The notes beneath the pieces were generated by a model, which had not been told where the DNA came from, did not search any database, and saw nothing but the letters and a program-made list of their open reading frames with translations. The position numbers and the translations under genes are program-made. Shown here one piece after another: positions 1 to 6,152 of a DNA stretch of 10,853 bases. Where the stretch lies: the NCBI GenBank assembly GCA_026713745.1, contig JAPONU010000282.1, forward strand, positions 1 through 10,853, in the 5' to 3' direction. How positions within the stretch are numbered: position 1 is the stretch's first letter; each line of letters starts with the position of its first letter. Source of the stretch: a bacterium. Lineage in GTDB: Bacteria > Actinomycetota > Acidimicrobiia > Acidimicrobiales > CATQHL01.

Positions 1-558
1 GCGCTCCACGGTTGCCACCCAGTCGCGCAGCGCCTCATTGATGGCGTCCTTGAGGGTCCGGCTGCCGGTGGTGACGGCGTGCACCTCGGCGCCCAGCAGG
101 CGCATGCGGAACACGTTCAACTCCTGGCGGCTGACGTCCACCTCGCCCATGTACACCGTGCAGTCCATCCCCAGCAGGGCCGCGGCGGTGGCTGTCGCGA
201 CGCCGTGCTGGCCGGCGCCGGTCTCGGCCACGAGGCGGGTCTTCCCCATCCGCTCGGCCAGGAGTGCCTGGCCCAGCACGTTGTTGATCTTGTGGGAGCC
301 GGTGTGGTTGAGGTCCTCCCGCTTGAGCAGGAGGCGCAGGCCCAGTTCCGCCGACAGGCGCGGGCAGTCGGTCATCGGCGAGGGTCGGCCGGCGTAGTCA
401 CGCAGGAGGCCGTCGAGCCGCCCCCGGAACTCCTCGTCGGCCCAGGCGGTGCGGAACGCCCGATCGAGCTCCTGGCAGGCCGGTACCAGGGTCTCCGGGA
501 CATAGCACCCCCCGAAGTCGCCGAAACGGCCCTCCGGCGTCGGCTCGGTCATGCTCAT
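1..558 (-). CDS. trpB: Tryptophan synthase beta chain, N-terminal part (runs off the left edge)
   Basis: TrpB condenses indole with L-serine to make tryptophan, using PLP, in a cytosolic alpha2-beta2 complex with TrpA. The first 186 codons are visible and the frame is open to base 1; a full protein is about 400 residues. Seen: an N-terminal GRFGDFGGCYVPETL stretch (residues 10-24), the PLP-lysine motif HTGSHKINN with Lys90, and ETGAGQHG at 112-119, whose Glu112 matches the catalytic glutamate of the family. This is the TrpB1 type that works with TrpA. I chose the ATG at 558 over the in-frame ATG at 552 because AGGGG lies 8 bases before it. It starts 34 bases after the trpF stop, so it is probably cotranscribed with trpF; trpA is expected next, outside the window. 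Confidence 0.97.
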   Translation of the reverse strand, partial: MSMTEPTPEGRFGDFGGCYVPETLVPACQELDRAFRTAWADEEFRGRLDGLLRDYAGRPSPMTDCPRLSAELGLRLLLKREDLNHTGSHKINNVLGQALLAERMGKTRLVAETGAGQHGVATATAAALLGMDCTVYMGEVDVSRQELNVFRMRLLGAEVHAVTTGSRTLKDAINEALRDWVATVER

Positions 559-566
559 GACAACAC

Positions 567-571
567 CCCTG
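567..571 (-). promoter_or_regulatory. Shine-Dalgarno sequence of trpB
   Basis: AGGGG on the minus strand, 8 bases before the ATG at 558, decides between two in-frame ATG codons (558 and 552) in favour of the first. It lies in the 34-base trpF-trpB gap. No TAnnnT box is found at leaderless spacing here, which suggests trpB is translated from a longer mRNA. Confidence 0.6.
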
Positions 572-592
572 TCAGGTCGCCCGCGCCGGCGT

Positions 593-1255
593 TCAGAACT
601 CGGACTGCCAGTCGTAGAGCGCGCCCGAGGGCAGCTCCGGCGCAGGGAATTCGGCGGCGGCCAGGCGGGCCGCGTTGATGAACTCCCGCACGAGGCGCGG
701 GTCTTTCCGTCCGGGCGCCGACTCGACACCCGTCGACACGTCGACCCCCCAGGGCCGCGTCTTGCCAATGGCCTCGGCAACGTTCTCCGGCGTCAGCCCG
801 CCTGCCACCATCACCGGGAGCGAACCGGCGGCACGTTCCGCCAGCGCCCAGTCGAAGATCTTCCCCGAGCCGGGTTGGTCGGCGTCCACCAGCACGATGT
901 CGGCCCCGTAGGACCTGGCCCGCTCCAAGTCCTCAGAGCCGGCGCGGAACGCCTTGATGACCCTTCTCACCTGCTGGCGAACATGCTTCGTCTCCTCGGG
1001 CGACTCACCGCCGTGCAGCTGCACGGCGCCGAGGCGGGCCTCGTTGGCGATCCGCACCACGTTGCGCGGATCCTCGTTGCGGAAGACACCGACGGTGAGA
1101 ATCTCCGGCGGCAGCCGCCGGGCGATGTCGCGCGCCGCCGGTGGCGAGATCCGCCGGGGAGAGGGGGCGAAGAGGAAGCCCACTGCGTCGGCGCCCATGG
1201 CGACGGCCAGCAGCCCGTCCTCCTCGCTGGTGATGCCGCAGATCTTGACGAACAC
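593..1255 (-). CDS. trpF: Phosphoribosylanthranilate isomerase
   Basis: TrpF converts phosphoribosylanthranilate to CdRP, the third committed step of tryptophan synthesis, on a (beta/alpha)8 barrel in the cytosol. The protein has 220 residues, near the usual 200-220. Seen: KICGIT at 4-9 with the catalytic Cys6; VQLHG at 78-82; VLVDADQPGSGKIFDW at 121-136, where Asp124 is the likely general acid; the phosphate-binding loops AGGLTPENV (151-159) and DVSTGVES (172-179). The start is the GTG at 1255, because translation from it begins directly at the conserved FVKICGI strand. There is no Shine-Dalgarno, but a TAGGGT box lies 6 bases upstream. Many actinobacteria lack trpF and use the bifunctional PriA, so a dedicated copy next to trpB is informative. 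The gap to ygfZ is 98 bases. Confidence 0.96.
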   Translation of the reverse strand: MFVKICGITSEEDGLLAVAMGADAVGFLFAPSPRRISPPAARDIARRLPPEILTVGVFRNEDPRNVVRIANEARLGAVQLHGGESPEETKHVRQQVRRVIKAFRAGSEDLERARSYGADIVLVDADQPGSGKIFDWALAERAAGSLPVMVAGGLTPENVAEAIGKTRPWGVDVSTGVESAPGRKDPRLVREFINAARLAAAEFPAPELPSGALYDWQSEF

Positions 1256-1261
1256 GCCGCG

Positions 1262-1267
1262 ACCCTA
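1262..1267 (-). promoter_or_regulatory. Candidate leaderless -10 box for trpF
   Basis: TAGGGT on the minus strand, followed by CGCGGC and then the GTG start at 1255. A TAnnnT hexamer 6-7 bases before the start codon is the usual layout of actinobacterial leaderless promoters, where transcription begins on the first base of the start codon. No clear -35 box is seen. The flanking string GTAGnGTCGCGGCGTG is shared with the groES-like gene. Inferred from pattern only. Confidence 0.5.
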
Positions 1268-1270
1268 CCG

Positions 1271-1291
1271 GCCGGAACCGACGGGTCCGGC
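1271..1291 (-). other. Inverted repeat just upstream of the trpF -10 box
   Basis: On the minus strand GCCGGA pairs with TCCGGC. Two further C:G pairs form inside if one T is bulged, leaving a CGTC loop. It lies 3 bases upstream of the candidate -10 box and has no T-run, so it is not a classical terminator. It could be an operator half-site pair, an RNA hairpin in readthrough transcripts from ygfZ, or chance in GC-rich DNA. Confidence 0.35.
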
Positions 1292-1292
1292 G

Positions 1293-1312
1293 ACCGCCCA
1301 CCGAACCGCCCA
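1293..1312 (-). repeat. Two 8-bp direct repeats upstream of trpF
   Basis: TGGGCGGT occurs twice on the minus strand with a 4-base TCGG spacer, giving a 12-base period. The copies are at 1305-1312 and 1293-1300, about 38-57 bases before the proposed trpF start point. A third GGCGG-type element (CCGCC at 1306-1310 facing GGCGG at 1315-1319) could form a small hairpin with the first copy. The position would suit a regulator site, but short GC-rich repeats also arise by chance. Confidence 0.35.
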
Positions 1313-1353
1313 GCGGCGGCGGGCGTGCCGGATCGGGCTGTGCAGGCGCATGC

Positions 1354-2274
1354 TCACGGCACCAGCGGGAGCGCTCTGATCTGACACGGCCGCCCGTCGT
1401 CGCCGATGGTGGCAGGCGCAGGCGGCTCCACGCGGCGGTGGACGTAGGCCAGGGCGATCGGCGCCTCGAAGTGCGGCGAGAAAGCGCTGCTGGTAATGCG
1501 TCCGACAGCTGAGCCCGCGGCATCCACCAGAGCCGCACCGGGAGGCGGTTGCGGGCCTTCGGCTGCGATCACGCCGCGCAACCGGCGCGGGGTGTTGCCA
1601 CCGCGGCTGTCGATTCGAGCGACCAACTCCTGGCCCACGAAACACCCCTTGGTGAAACTCACCGCGCCGGCGACCACCCCCGCCTCGGCGGGGATCAGGC
1701 CTTCGGTCAGTTCGCTGCGGGCTGCGGGTACCCCCGACTCGATGCGCACAGCCTCCAGTGCCTCGGCATCGCAGAGCCGCACACCGTCGGGTGGTGTGAC
1801 CTCGTTGGCCACGACGTCCCAACCCCCGACACTCCCCCAGCTCACCGTGGCGACCACGACAGGACCGCCGCCCTCGCCGCCGGGGTTCGCCGCCGGAGGC
1901 GGTGGTGCTGCAACCCCTCTGACGGCCAGCATCCGGAAGCGGCGCAGCTCCGCTTCGACCGCCACGCGCAGCTTGAAGCGCTCCAGGCGCGCCCAGGCTT
2001 CCTCCCCGAGTCCTGGCGCCAGGTCGCACGCAAACCGCTCGTTGCTGAGCCGGCTGACCCGCATCAGGCAGTGCAGCTTCCCGTCCGGGCGCAGCAGCAG
2101 CGACGAGGCAACCTGTCCGGGCGCCAGGGCGGCAACATCCGCGCTGAGCTGGCCCTGCAGGAAACTCGCCGAGTCAGCCCCGCTGATCAGCAGCAGGTCA
2201 CGGTCACCAATGACCCCGCCGGCGCCGTGGCGCAGCTCCCGGTAGCCGGCACGGAAGTCCTCAGAGAGCCTCAC
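1354..2274 (-). CDS. ygfZ: YgfZ/IBA57-type folate-binding protein (GcvT-related)
   Basis: Members of this family bind folate and support assembly or repair of certain iron-sulfur enzymes; E. coli YgfZ is needed for full MiaB activity. The fold is related to the aminomethyltransferase GcvT. The protein has 306 residues. The decisive feature is the family signature KGCFVGQE at 209-216, with Cys211, followed by RIDSRGGNTPRRLRG, which starts the C-terminal barrel. The N-terminal half shows the usual FLQGQLSADV (38-47) and LLLRPDGKL (59-67) stretches. A proline/glycine-rich loop at about 123-138 is a variable insert. The start is the GTG at 2274, overlapping the trpE stop as GTGA; the frame stays open further upstream but only inside trpE. 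The overlap implies translational coupling to trpE, which is unexpected for a protein with no step in tryptophan synthesis. Confidence 0.88.
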   Translation of the reverse strand: MRLSEDFRAGYRELRHGAGGVIGDRDLLLISGADSASFLQGQLSADVAALAPGQVASSLLLRPDGKLHCLMRVSRLSNERFACDLAPGLGEEAWARLERFKLRVAVEAELRRFRMLAVRGVAAPPPPAANPGGEGGGPVVVATVSWGSVGGWDVVANEVTPPDGVRLCDAEALEAVRIESGVPAARSELTEGLIPAEAGVVAGAVSFTKGCFVGQELVARIDSRGGNTPRRLRGVIAAEGPQPPPGAALVDAAGSAVGRITSSAFSPHFEAPIALAYVHRRVEPPAPATIGDDGRPCQIRALPLVP

Positions 2275-3794
2275 GAGTCCCCCGCCCGGCGTTCGGCGCT
2301 GCGGGTCATGGTGCGAGCCGCGTGCACGGCGGCCAGAAGCGCCCGCGCCTTGGCCCGGCATTCACGTTCCTCGTCCTCGGGCACGCTGTCGGCCACGATG
2401 CCGGCGCCGGCCTGCAGGTGTGCGCGCCCGTCGCGCACGGCCACCGTGCGGATCGTGATGGCGGTGTCCAGGTTGCCGGAGAAGTCGAGGTAACCCACGA
2501 CGCCGGCGTAGGGCCCGCGCCGGGCCGGCTCGAGGTCGTCGATGATCTCCATGGCGCGCACTTTCGGCGCACCCGACACCGTGCCGGCGGGAAGGGTGGC
2601 CCGCAGAACGTCGACGGGACTGTGGCCGGGGGCCAGTTCACCGGACACCTGTGAGGTGAGATGCATCACGTGGCTGTAGTACTCCAGGGTCATCAGCTCG
2701 TCAGTACCCAGCGTGCCGGGCTCCACGACCCGCCCCACGTCGTTGCGGGCCAGGTCCAACAGCATGAGGTGCTCCGCCAGTTCCTTGGGGTGCTCGGCGA
2801 GTTCGCCGGCCAGGAACCGGTCCTCGCGCTCGTCGGCACCCCGGGGGCGGGTGCCGGCGATGGGCCGCGAGGTGACCCGGCCGTCGCGCAGATGCACCAT
2901 CGGTTCGGGCGAACTGCCCACCAGAGTCACCTCCGGGTGACGCAGGAAGTACATGTACGGGCTGGGGTTGATCTGGCGCAGGGCGCGGTAGAGCTGGAAC
3001 GGTTCGGCCTCGAGGTCGAAGTCGAAGCGCTCGGACAGCACCACCTGGAAGATGTCGCCCGCAAGGATGTGCTCCTTGGCAGCGCGGACCGCGTCGCAGT
3101 AGCCCTCGGGAGTGAAGCTCGCCGACACCTCCGGTAACGGATCCCCCACCCCCGGCGGCTCCAGCAAGGGCTCGGGTTGGGGTCGCGCACCGGCGCGGGC
3201 CAACTCGTCGAGCGATTCCAGAGCCTCCTCGTAGGCGTCGTCCAGCACACCCTCGGAGGGTTCCGGCGGCAGGATGACGTTCTGGATGAGGATCACACGC
3301 TGGCGCCAGTGGTCGAATGCCACGAACCCGCCGATGACATCCAGAACCGCATCGGGCATTCCGATGTCGTCTACCGGTGGGTTCGGGAGGCGTTCCACCT
3401 CGCGCACCACGTCGTAACCGAGATAGCCGACCAGCCCTGAGTGCAGCGGCGGCAGTCCTTCGATGGCCGGCGAGCGGAAACGATCGAGGATCACGTCGAG
3501 GGCGCCCAGCACCCCCTCGCCGGTGGGAATCGGGCCCAGGTCGTCGCCGCTGATCTCCAGCCGGGGGCCCCGGGCGATGATCCTGGCACGGGGACGGCAC
3601 CCCATGAACGAGAAGCGGCTCCAGCGGTTCTGGCGCTCGGTGGACTCCAGCAGGAAGCCGGGCTCGTCGCCCACGATGCGCGAGAAGGCCGCGACCGGCG
3701 TTATGAGGTCGGCGAGCAGTTCGCGCCAGACCGGAACCACCCGGTGGGCGGCCCCCAAGCGGCCGAACTCCGCGCGGGTTGGCCGGGCGCTCAC
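2271..3794 (-). CDS. trpE: Anthranilate synthase component I
   Basis: TrpE makes anthranilate from chorismate with ammonia delivered by the glutaminase TrpG; it is the first committed and normally feedback-controlled step of tryptophan synthesis. The protein has 507 residues, a full-length stand-alone subunit with no TrpG fused. Seen: the tryptophan-binding LLES motif at 48-51 and NPSPYMYF at 276-283, which suggest intact feedback inhibition; the chorismate-binding core with RPIAGTRPRG (310-319), EHLMLLDLARNDVGRV (341-356), PAGTVSGAPKVRAMEII (402-418) and the C-terminal QAGAGIVADS (461-470). The start is the GTG at 3794, six bases after the hisI stop, with GAGGGG just before it. A candidate promoter lies before hisI, so trpE is probably expressed with hisI. 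The PAG/SGAPK and LLES motifs favour TrpE over PabB. Confidence 0.96.
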   Translation of the reverse strand: MSARPTRAEFGRLGAAHRVVPVWRELLADLITPVAAFSRIVGDEPGFLLESTERQNRWSRFSFMGCRPRARIIARGPRLEISGDDLGPIPTGEGVLGALDVILDRFRSPAIEGLPPLHSGLVGYLGYDVVREVERLPNPPVDDIGMPDAVLDVIGGFVAFDHWRQRVILIQNVILPPEPSEGVLDDAYEEALESLDELARAGARPQPEPLLEPPGVGDPLPEVSASFTPEGYCDAVRAAKEHILAGDIFQVVLSERFDFDLEAEPFQLYRALRQINPSPYMYFLRHPEVTLVGSSPEPMVHLRDGRVTSRPIAGTRPRGADEREDRFLAGELAEHPKELAEHLMLLDLARNDVGRVVEPGTLGTDELMTLEYYSHVMHLTSQVSGELAPGHSPVDVLRATLPAGTVSGAPKVRAMEIIDDLEPARRGPYAGVVGYLDFSGNLDTAITIRTVAVRDGRAHLQAGAGIVADSVPEDEERECRAKARALLAAVHAARTMTRSAERRAGDS

Positions 3795-3800
3795 GGCCCC

Positions 3801-4157
3801 TCAGCCGGCGAAGGAGGTGAAGAAACAGGAGCGCTCGCCGGTGTGGCAGGCGCCGCGGCCCTCCTGGACGACCTTGAACAGCAGCGTGTCCCCGTCGCAG
3901 TCATAGGAGGCCTCGCGGACGTACTGCCGATCGCCGGAGGTCTCGCCCTTGCACCAGTACTCCTGGCGGGATCTGCTCCAGAACCAGGTCCTGCCCGTGG
4001 TGAGCGTGCGCCGGAGAGCTTCGGCATTCATCCAGGCCAGCATCAGCACCGCACCCGAGGTGACGTCCTGGACGATGGCGGGAACCAGTCCGTCGGCGTT
4101 GTAGGTCACTGCCTCGAGGGAACCCGCCGCGGGGGTGATGGGGGTCGCGACGGTCAT
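3801..4157 (-). CDS. hisI: Phosphoribosyl-AMP cyclohydrolase
   Basis: HisI opens the adenine ring of phosphoribosyl-AMP, the third step of histidine synthesis. The protein has 118 residues and is a stand-alone cyclohydrolase; the HisE pyrophosphohydrolase domain found fused in enterobacteria is absent. Seen: LAWMNAEAL (40-48), TTGRTWFWSRSR (53-64), WCKGETSG (68-75), and the metal site DCDGD at 86-90 with Asp86, Asp88 and Asp90 for magnesium and Cys87, Cys104 and Cys111 (CHTGERSC) for zinc. The start is the ATG at 4157. It has no Shine-Dalgarno, but a TAGCAT box 6 bases upstream fits a leaderless start. It follows the groES-like gene after 58 bases and precedes trpE by 6, so it is the hinge between the his and trp blocks. 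Confidence 0.97.
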   Translation of the reverse strand: MTVATPITPAAGSLEAVTYNADGLVPAIVQDVTSGAVLMLAWMNAEALRRTLTTGRTWFWSRSRQEYWCKGETSGDRQYVREASYDCDGDTLLFKVVQEGRGACHTGERSCFFTSFAG

Positions 4158-4163
4158 CGGCTC

Positions 4164-4169
4164 ATGCTA
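4164..4169 (-). promoter_or_regulatory. Candidate leaderless -10 box for hisI
   Basis: TAGCAT on the minus strand, then GAGCCG, then the ATG start at 4157. The TAnnnT consensus and 6-base spacing match the boxes before trpF, hisD, nth and the groES-like gene. A 10-bp palindrome (GAGGCGCCTC) ends at the box. No -35 box is recognisable. If active, it would give hisI-trpE-ygfZ a promoter inside the his cluster. Confidence 0.5.
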
Positions 4170-4215
4170 GAGGCGCCTCGCGCGCACGCCGCGCCGGCTG
4201 CTCGGATCGCCGGGC

Positions 4216-4587
4216 TCAGAGGTACAGGCCCGTACTGCCCTCCTCGAGGCGCTCGGCGGCGACCGCGTGCACGTCACGTTCACGCAGGATGATGTAGTCC
4301 ACCCCGCGCACCTCCACCTCGTAGCGATCCTCGGGGTTGAAGAGCACCCTGTCGCCCTCCTCCATGGAGCGTACGTTGGGGCCCACCGCGATGACCTCGG
4401 CCCAGGTGAGGCGCTTGCCGACCTGCGCGGTTGCGGGAATCAGGATGCCGCCCGATGAGCGGCGCTCCCCCTCGGCGGCGCCGATGCGCACCATGATCCG
4501 ATCGTTGAGCATCTTGACGGGGAGCTTGTCGTACGGGGTCGGCGCGGGCGCGCCGAGCGAGGATCCGGAATCGGAGGAATTGCCCAC
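4216..4587 (-). CDS. GroES-like co-chaperonin family protein inside the his operon
   Basis: The 123-residue protein has the GroES beta-barrel: MLNDRIMVRI (26-35), a mobile-loop region ERRSSGGILIPATAQ (41-55) with the hydrophobic ILI expected to touch GroEL, then WAEVIAVGPNV (62-72), GDRVLFNPEDR (78-88) and VDYIILRERDVHAV (96-109). It differs from canonical GroES by a polar 24-residue N-terminal tail and a C-terminal tail ending GLYL. From memory, actinobacteria carry such a GroES-family paralogue with the same GLYL ending, separate from groES-groEL. No groEL is nearby, so its partner is unknown. The start is the GTG at 4587, nine bases after the hisF stop. There is no Shine-Dalgarno, but a TAGCGT box is 6 bases upstream. 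An ATG at codon 26 is an alternative start. The assignment to the family is firm; the function in this context is open. Confidence 0.88.
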   Translation of the reverse strand: MGNSSDSGSSLGAPAPTPYDKLPVKMLNDRIMVRIGAAEGERRSSGGILIPATAQVGKRLTWAEVIAVGPNVRSMEEGDRVLFNPEDRYEVEVRGVDYIILRERDVHAVAAERLEEGSTGLYL

Positions 4588-4593
4588 GCCGCG

Positions 4594-4599
4594 ACGCTA
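4594..4599 (-). promoter_or_regulatory. Candidate leaderless -10 box for the groES-like gene
   Basis: TAGCGT on the minus strand, whose TAG is also the hisF stop codon, followed by CGCGGC and the GTG start at 4587. It shares GTAGnGTCGCGGCGTG with the trpF start. It sits one base downstream of a perfect 10-bp inverted repeat, so this junction may both end one transcript and begin another. Confidence 0.5.
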
Positions 4600-5382
4600 C
4601 CCCGCTTCGGGGTCCGAAGCGGGCCGAACCCGCACGCCGGCGGCCACCAGCGCGGCCTTGGCCTCAGCGATGCTGTGCTCGCCGAAATGGAAGATCGAGG
4701 CCGCCAGCACTGCGTCGGCACCGGCGGCAACCCCCTCGGCGAGGTGATCGAGGGTGCCGACGCCGCCGGAGGCGATGACGGGCACGTTGACGGCGTCGCT
4801 CACGGCCCGTGTCAACGGCAGATCGAAACCTTCCTTGGTGCCGTCCCGATCCATCGAGGTCAACAGGATCTCGCCGGCACCGAGCTGCTCGGCGCGTGAG
4901 GCCCATTCGACGGCATCGAGTTCGGTCGGGCGCCGGCCTCCGTGGGTGACCACTTCGAAGCGGCCCGAGGCGTGCAGCCGGGCGTCGATGGCGACCACCA
5001 CGCACTGGTTTCCGAATTCCTCGGCGACCTCGGCGATCAGCGACGGCCGAGCCACCGCCGCGGTGTTCACCGAGACCTTGTCGGCGCCGGCGCGCAGCAG
5101 CCGCCGGGCGTCGGCGGTGCTGCGGATGCCGCCGCCCACGGTGAAGGGGATGAAGACCTCCTCGGCGGTACGGCGAGCCACCTCAAGCATGACGTCGCGG
5201 GCGTCGGAGGAGGCGGTTATGTCCAGGAACACCAGCTCGTCCGCACCTTCGGCGTCATAGCGGGCCGCGAGTTCCACCGGGTCACCTGCATCCCGCAGGT
5301 CCACGAACTCCACTCCCTTGACCACCCGTCCGGCATCGGTGTCCAGGCAGGGGATGATGCGGACGACGGTGGCGCTCAACAC
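4597..5382 (-). CDS. hisF: Imidazole glycerol phosphate synthase, cyclase subunit
   Basis: HisF uses ammonia from HisH to turn PRFAR into imidazole glycerol phosphate and AICAR, on a (beta/alpha)8 barrel. It has 261 residues, close to the usual 250-260. Seen: IIPCLDTDAGRVVKGVEF (9-26) with catalytic Asp14; VGGGIRS (82-88); KVSVNTAAV (102-110); AIDARL with catalytic Asp133; LLTSMDRDGTKEGFD (173-187) with Thr175 and Asp180; and the phosphate loops ASGGVGT (204-210) and AASIFHFGE (227-235). It starts at the GTG at 5382, overlapping the end of hisA by seven bases; the TTG immediately after (5379) would give a four-base TTGA overlap and is equally plausible. GGAG lies just upstream. The stop is TAG, and the last codons form a strong inverted repeat. 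Confidence 0.97.
   Translation of the reverse strand: MLSATVVRIIPCLDTDAGRVVKGVEFVDLRDAGDPVELAARYDAEGADELVFLDITASSDARDVMLEVARRTAEEVFIPFTVGGGIRSTADARRLLRAGADKVSVNTAAVARPSLIAEVAEEFGNQCVVVAIDARLHASGRFEVVTHGGRRPTELDAVEWASRAEQLGAGEILLTSMDRDGTKEGFDLPLTRAVSDAVNVPVIASGGVGTLDHLAEGVAAGADAVLAASIFHFGEHSIAEAKAALVAAGVRVRPASDPEAG
4601..4623 (-). terminator. Perfect 10-bp inverted repeat at the 3' end of hisF
   Basis: On the minus strand CCCGCTTCGG, loop ACC, CCGAAGCGGG: ten uninterrupted pairs with a 3-base loop, ending one base before the hisF TAG. It lies inside the last hisF codons (R-P-A-S-D-P-E-A-G). There is no U-run, so it is not a textbook intrinsic terminator, but actinobacteria often end transcripts at such stems. 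It could also stabilise the 3' end of the upstream his mRNA or slow polymerase before the groES-like promoter. Confidence 0.5.
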
Positions 5383-6152
5383 CGCTCCGCCCCCCGGTCG
5401 GCGTCGGGCAACGGCATCTCGGCCGACGGTGCGATCGCGGCGAGACAGTCGAGCGCTTCGGCAAGGTTCAGCGTCCCCTCGTAGATGGCGCGCCCGACGA
5501 TGCTTCCGGCCAGCACACGCCCGCCGACGGCCAGGCCGGCGAGCCGGCGCAGATCCGCCAGGTCGCCAACCCCTCCGGAGGCGATCACGGGACACTCCGT
5601 CGCGGCCAGCGCTTCGGCCAACAACGCCATGTCCGGGCCGCCGAGTGTGCCGTCGGTGTTGATCTGGGTCACAACCACGGCGTCCGCCCCGGGTGTGATC
5701 GCCAGGACCTCGGCGAGGCTGCGGCCGCCGGCGGCTTGCCAACCACGCACCGCCACCTCCCGCCCACGCACGTCGAGCCCGAGCGCGACCGGTTGGCGGG
5801 CGGCAACCTCGGTCACCAGAGACGGTGTCTCGAGTGCAGCGGTCCCGATCACGACACGGGCCACGCCCGCGTCGGCGACCCGCGAGGCGGCATCGGTGGA
5901 GCGCACTCCCCCGCCGTACTGCACTGGCACGCCGGCGGCGGCGGAGATCGCGGCCACCTGCGCCAGGTTGGTGAGTTCACCGGTGCGCGCCGCGTCGAGG
6001 TCCACGACGTGGAGCCACCGGGCACCGGCTGCCGCGAACGTCGCCGCAACCTCGCCCGGGTCCTCCGAGTAGGTGGTCTCGGCTGCGAAATCGCCCTGGT
6101 AGAGCCGTACGCACCGCCCGCCGCGCAGATCGATCGCCGGGAACAGCAGCAT
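5376..6152 (-). CDS. hisA: ProFAR isomerase HisA (monofunctional type)
   Basis: HisA performs the Amadori rearrangement of ProFAR to PRFAR in histidine synthesis. It has 258 residues with a short polar C-terminal extension beyond the usual 240-245. Seen: PAIDLRGGRCVRLYQGD (5-21) with catalytic Asp8; WLHVVDLDAARTG (46-58); VQYGGGVRS (77-85); VIGTAALETP (101-110); LGLDVRG (124-130) with Asp127; VVTQINTDGTLGGPD (160-174) with Thr162 and Asp167; ASGGVGDL and the phosphate loop AGSIVGRAIYEG. The QYGGGVRS stretch is HisA-like and differs from the LSGGIRDD of actinobacterial PriA, although the RGW at 136-138 resembles PriA. A separate trpF in the same cluster supports the monofunctional reading. Its ATG shares one base with the hisH stop (TGATG), so translation is probably coupled. 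Confidence 0.95.
   Translation of the reverse strand: MLLFPAIDLRGGRCVRLYQGDFAAETTYSEDPGEVAATFAAAGARWLHVVDLDAARTGELTNLAQVAAISAAAGVPVQYGGGVRSTDAASRVADAGVARVVIGTAALETPSLVTEVAARQPVALGLDVRGREVAVRGWQAAGGRSLAEVLAITPGADAVVVTQINTDGTLGGPDMALLAEALAATECPVIASGGVGDLADLRRLAGLAVGGRVLAGSIVGRAIYEGTLNLAEALDCLAAIAPSAEMPLPDADRGAERC

Larger units (their letters stand above)
1265..1351 (-). other. Possible 28-codon small ORF or leader in the ygfZ-trpF gap
   Basis: An ATG two bases after the ygfZ stop opens a 28-codon frame that ends with TAG nine bases before the trpF start. The product would be arginine-rich, with two tryptophans in a repeated W-A-V (RWAVRWAVAG). There is no Shine-Dalgarno, so translation would need reinitiation after ygfZ. 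Tryptophan codons just upstream of a trp gene recall attenuator leader peptides. However, the two Trp codons come from an 8-bp direct repeat and are not adjacent, and the TAG is also part of the candidate trpF -10 box. It is more likely non-coding regulatory DNA than a real gene. Confidence 0.2.

Noticed and set aside
3811..3820. AAGGAGGTGA on the plus strand, a perfect Shine-Dalgarno-like string (the mRNA carries its complement)
   Set aside because: It is produced by the hisI codons for F-F-T-S-F, and no suitable start codon or gene follows on the plus strand. It is probably a coding coincidence.
3441..4292. Plus-strand frame of about 280 codons opposite trpE, hisI and the groES-like gene
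   Set aside because: It has glycine/alanine-rich low-complexity sequence and no motif. The minus-strand genes there are certain.
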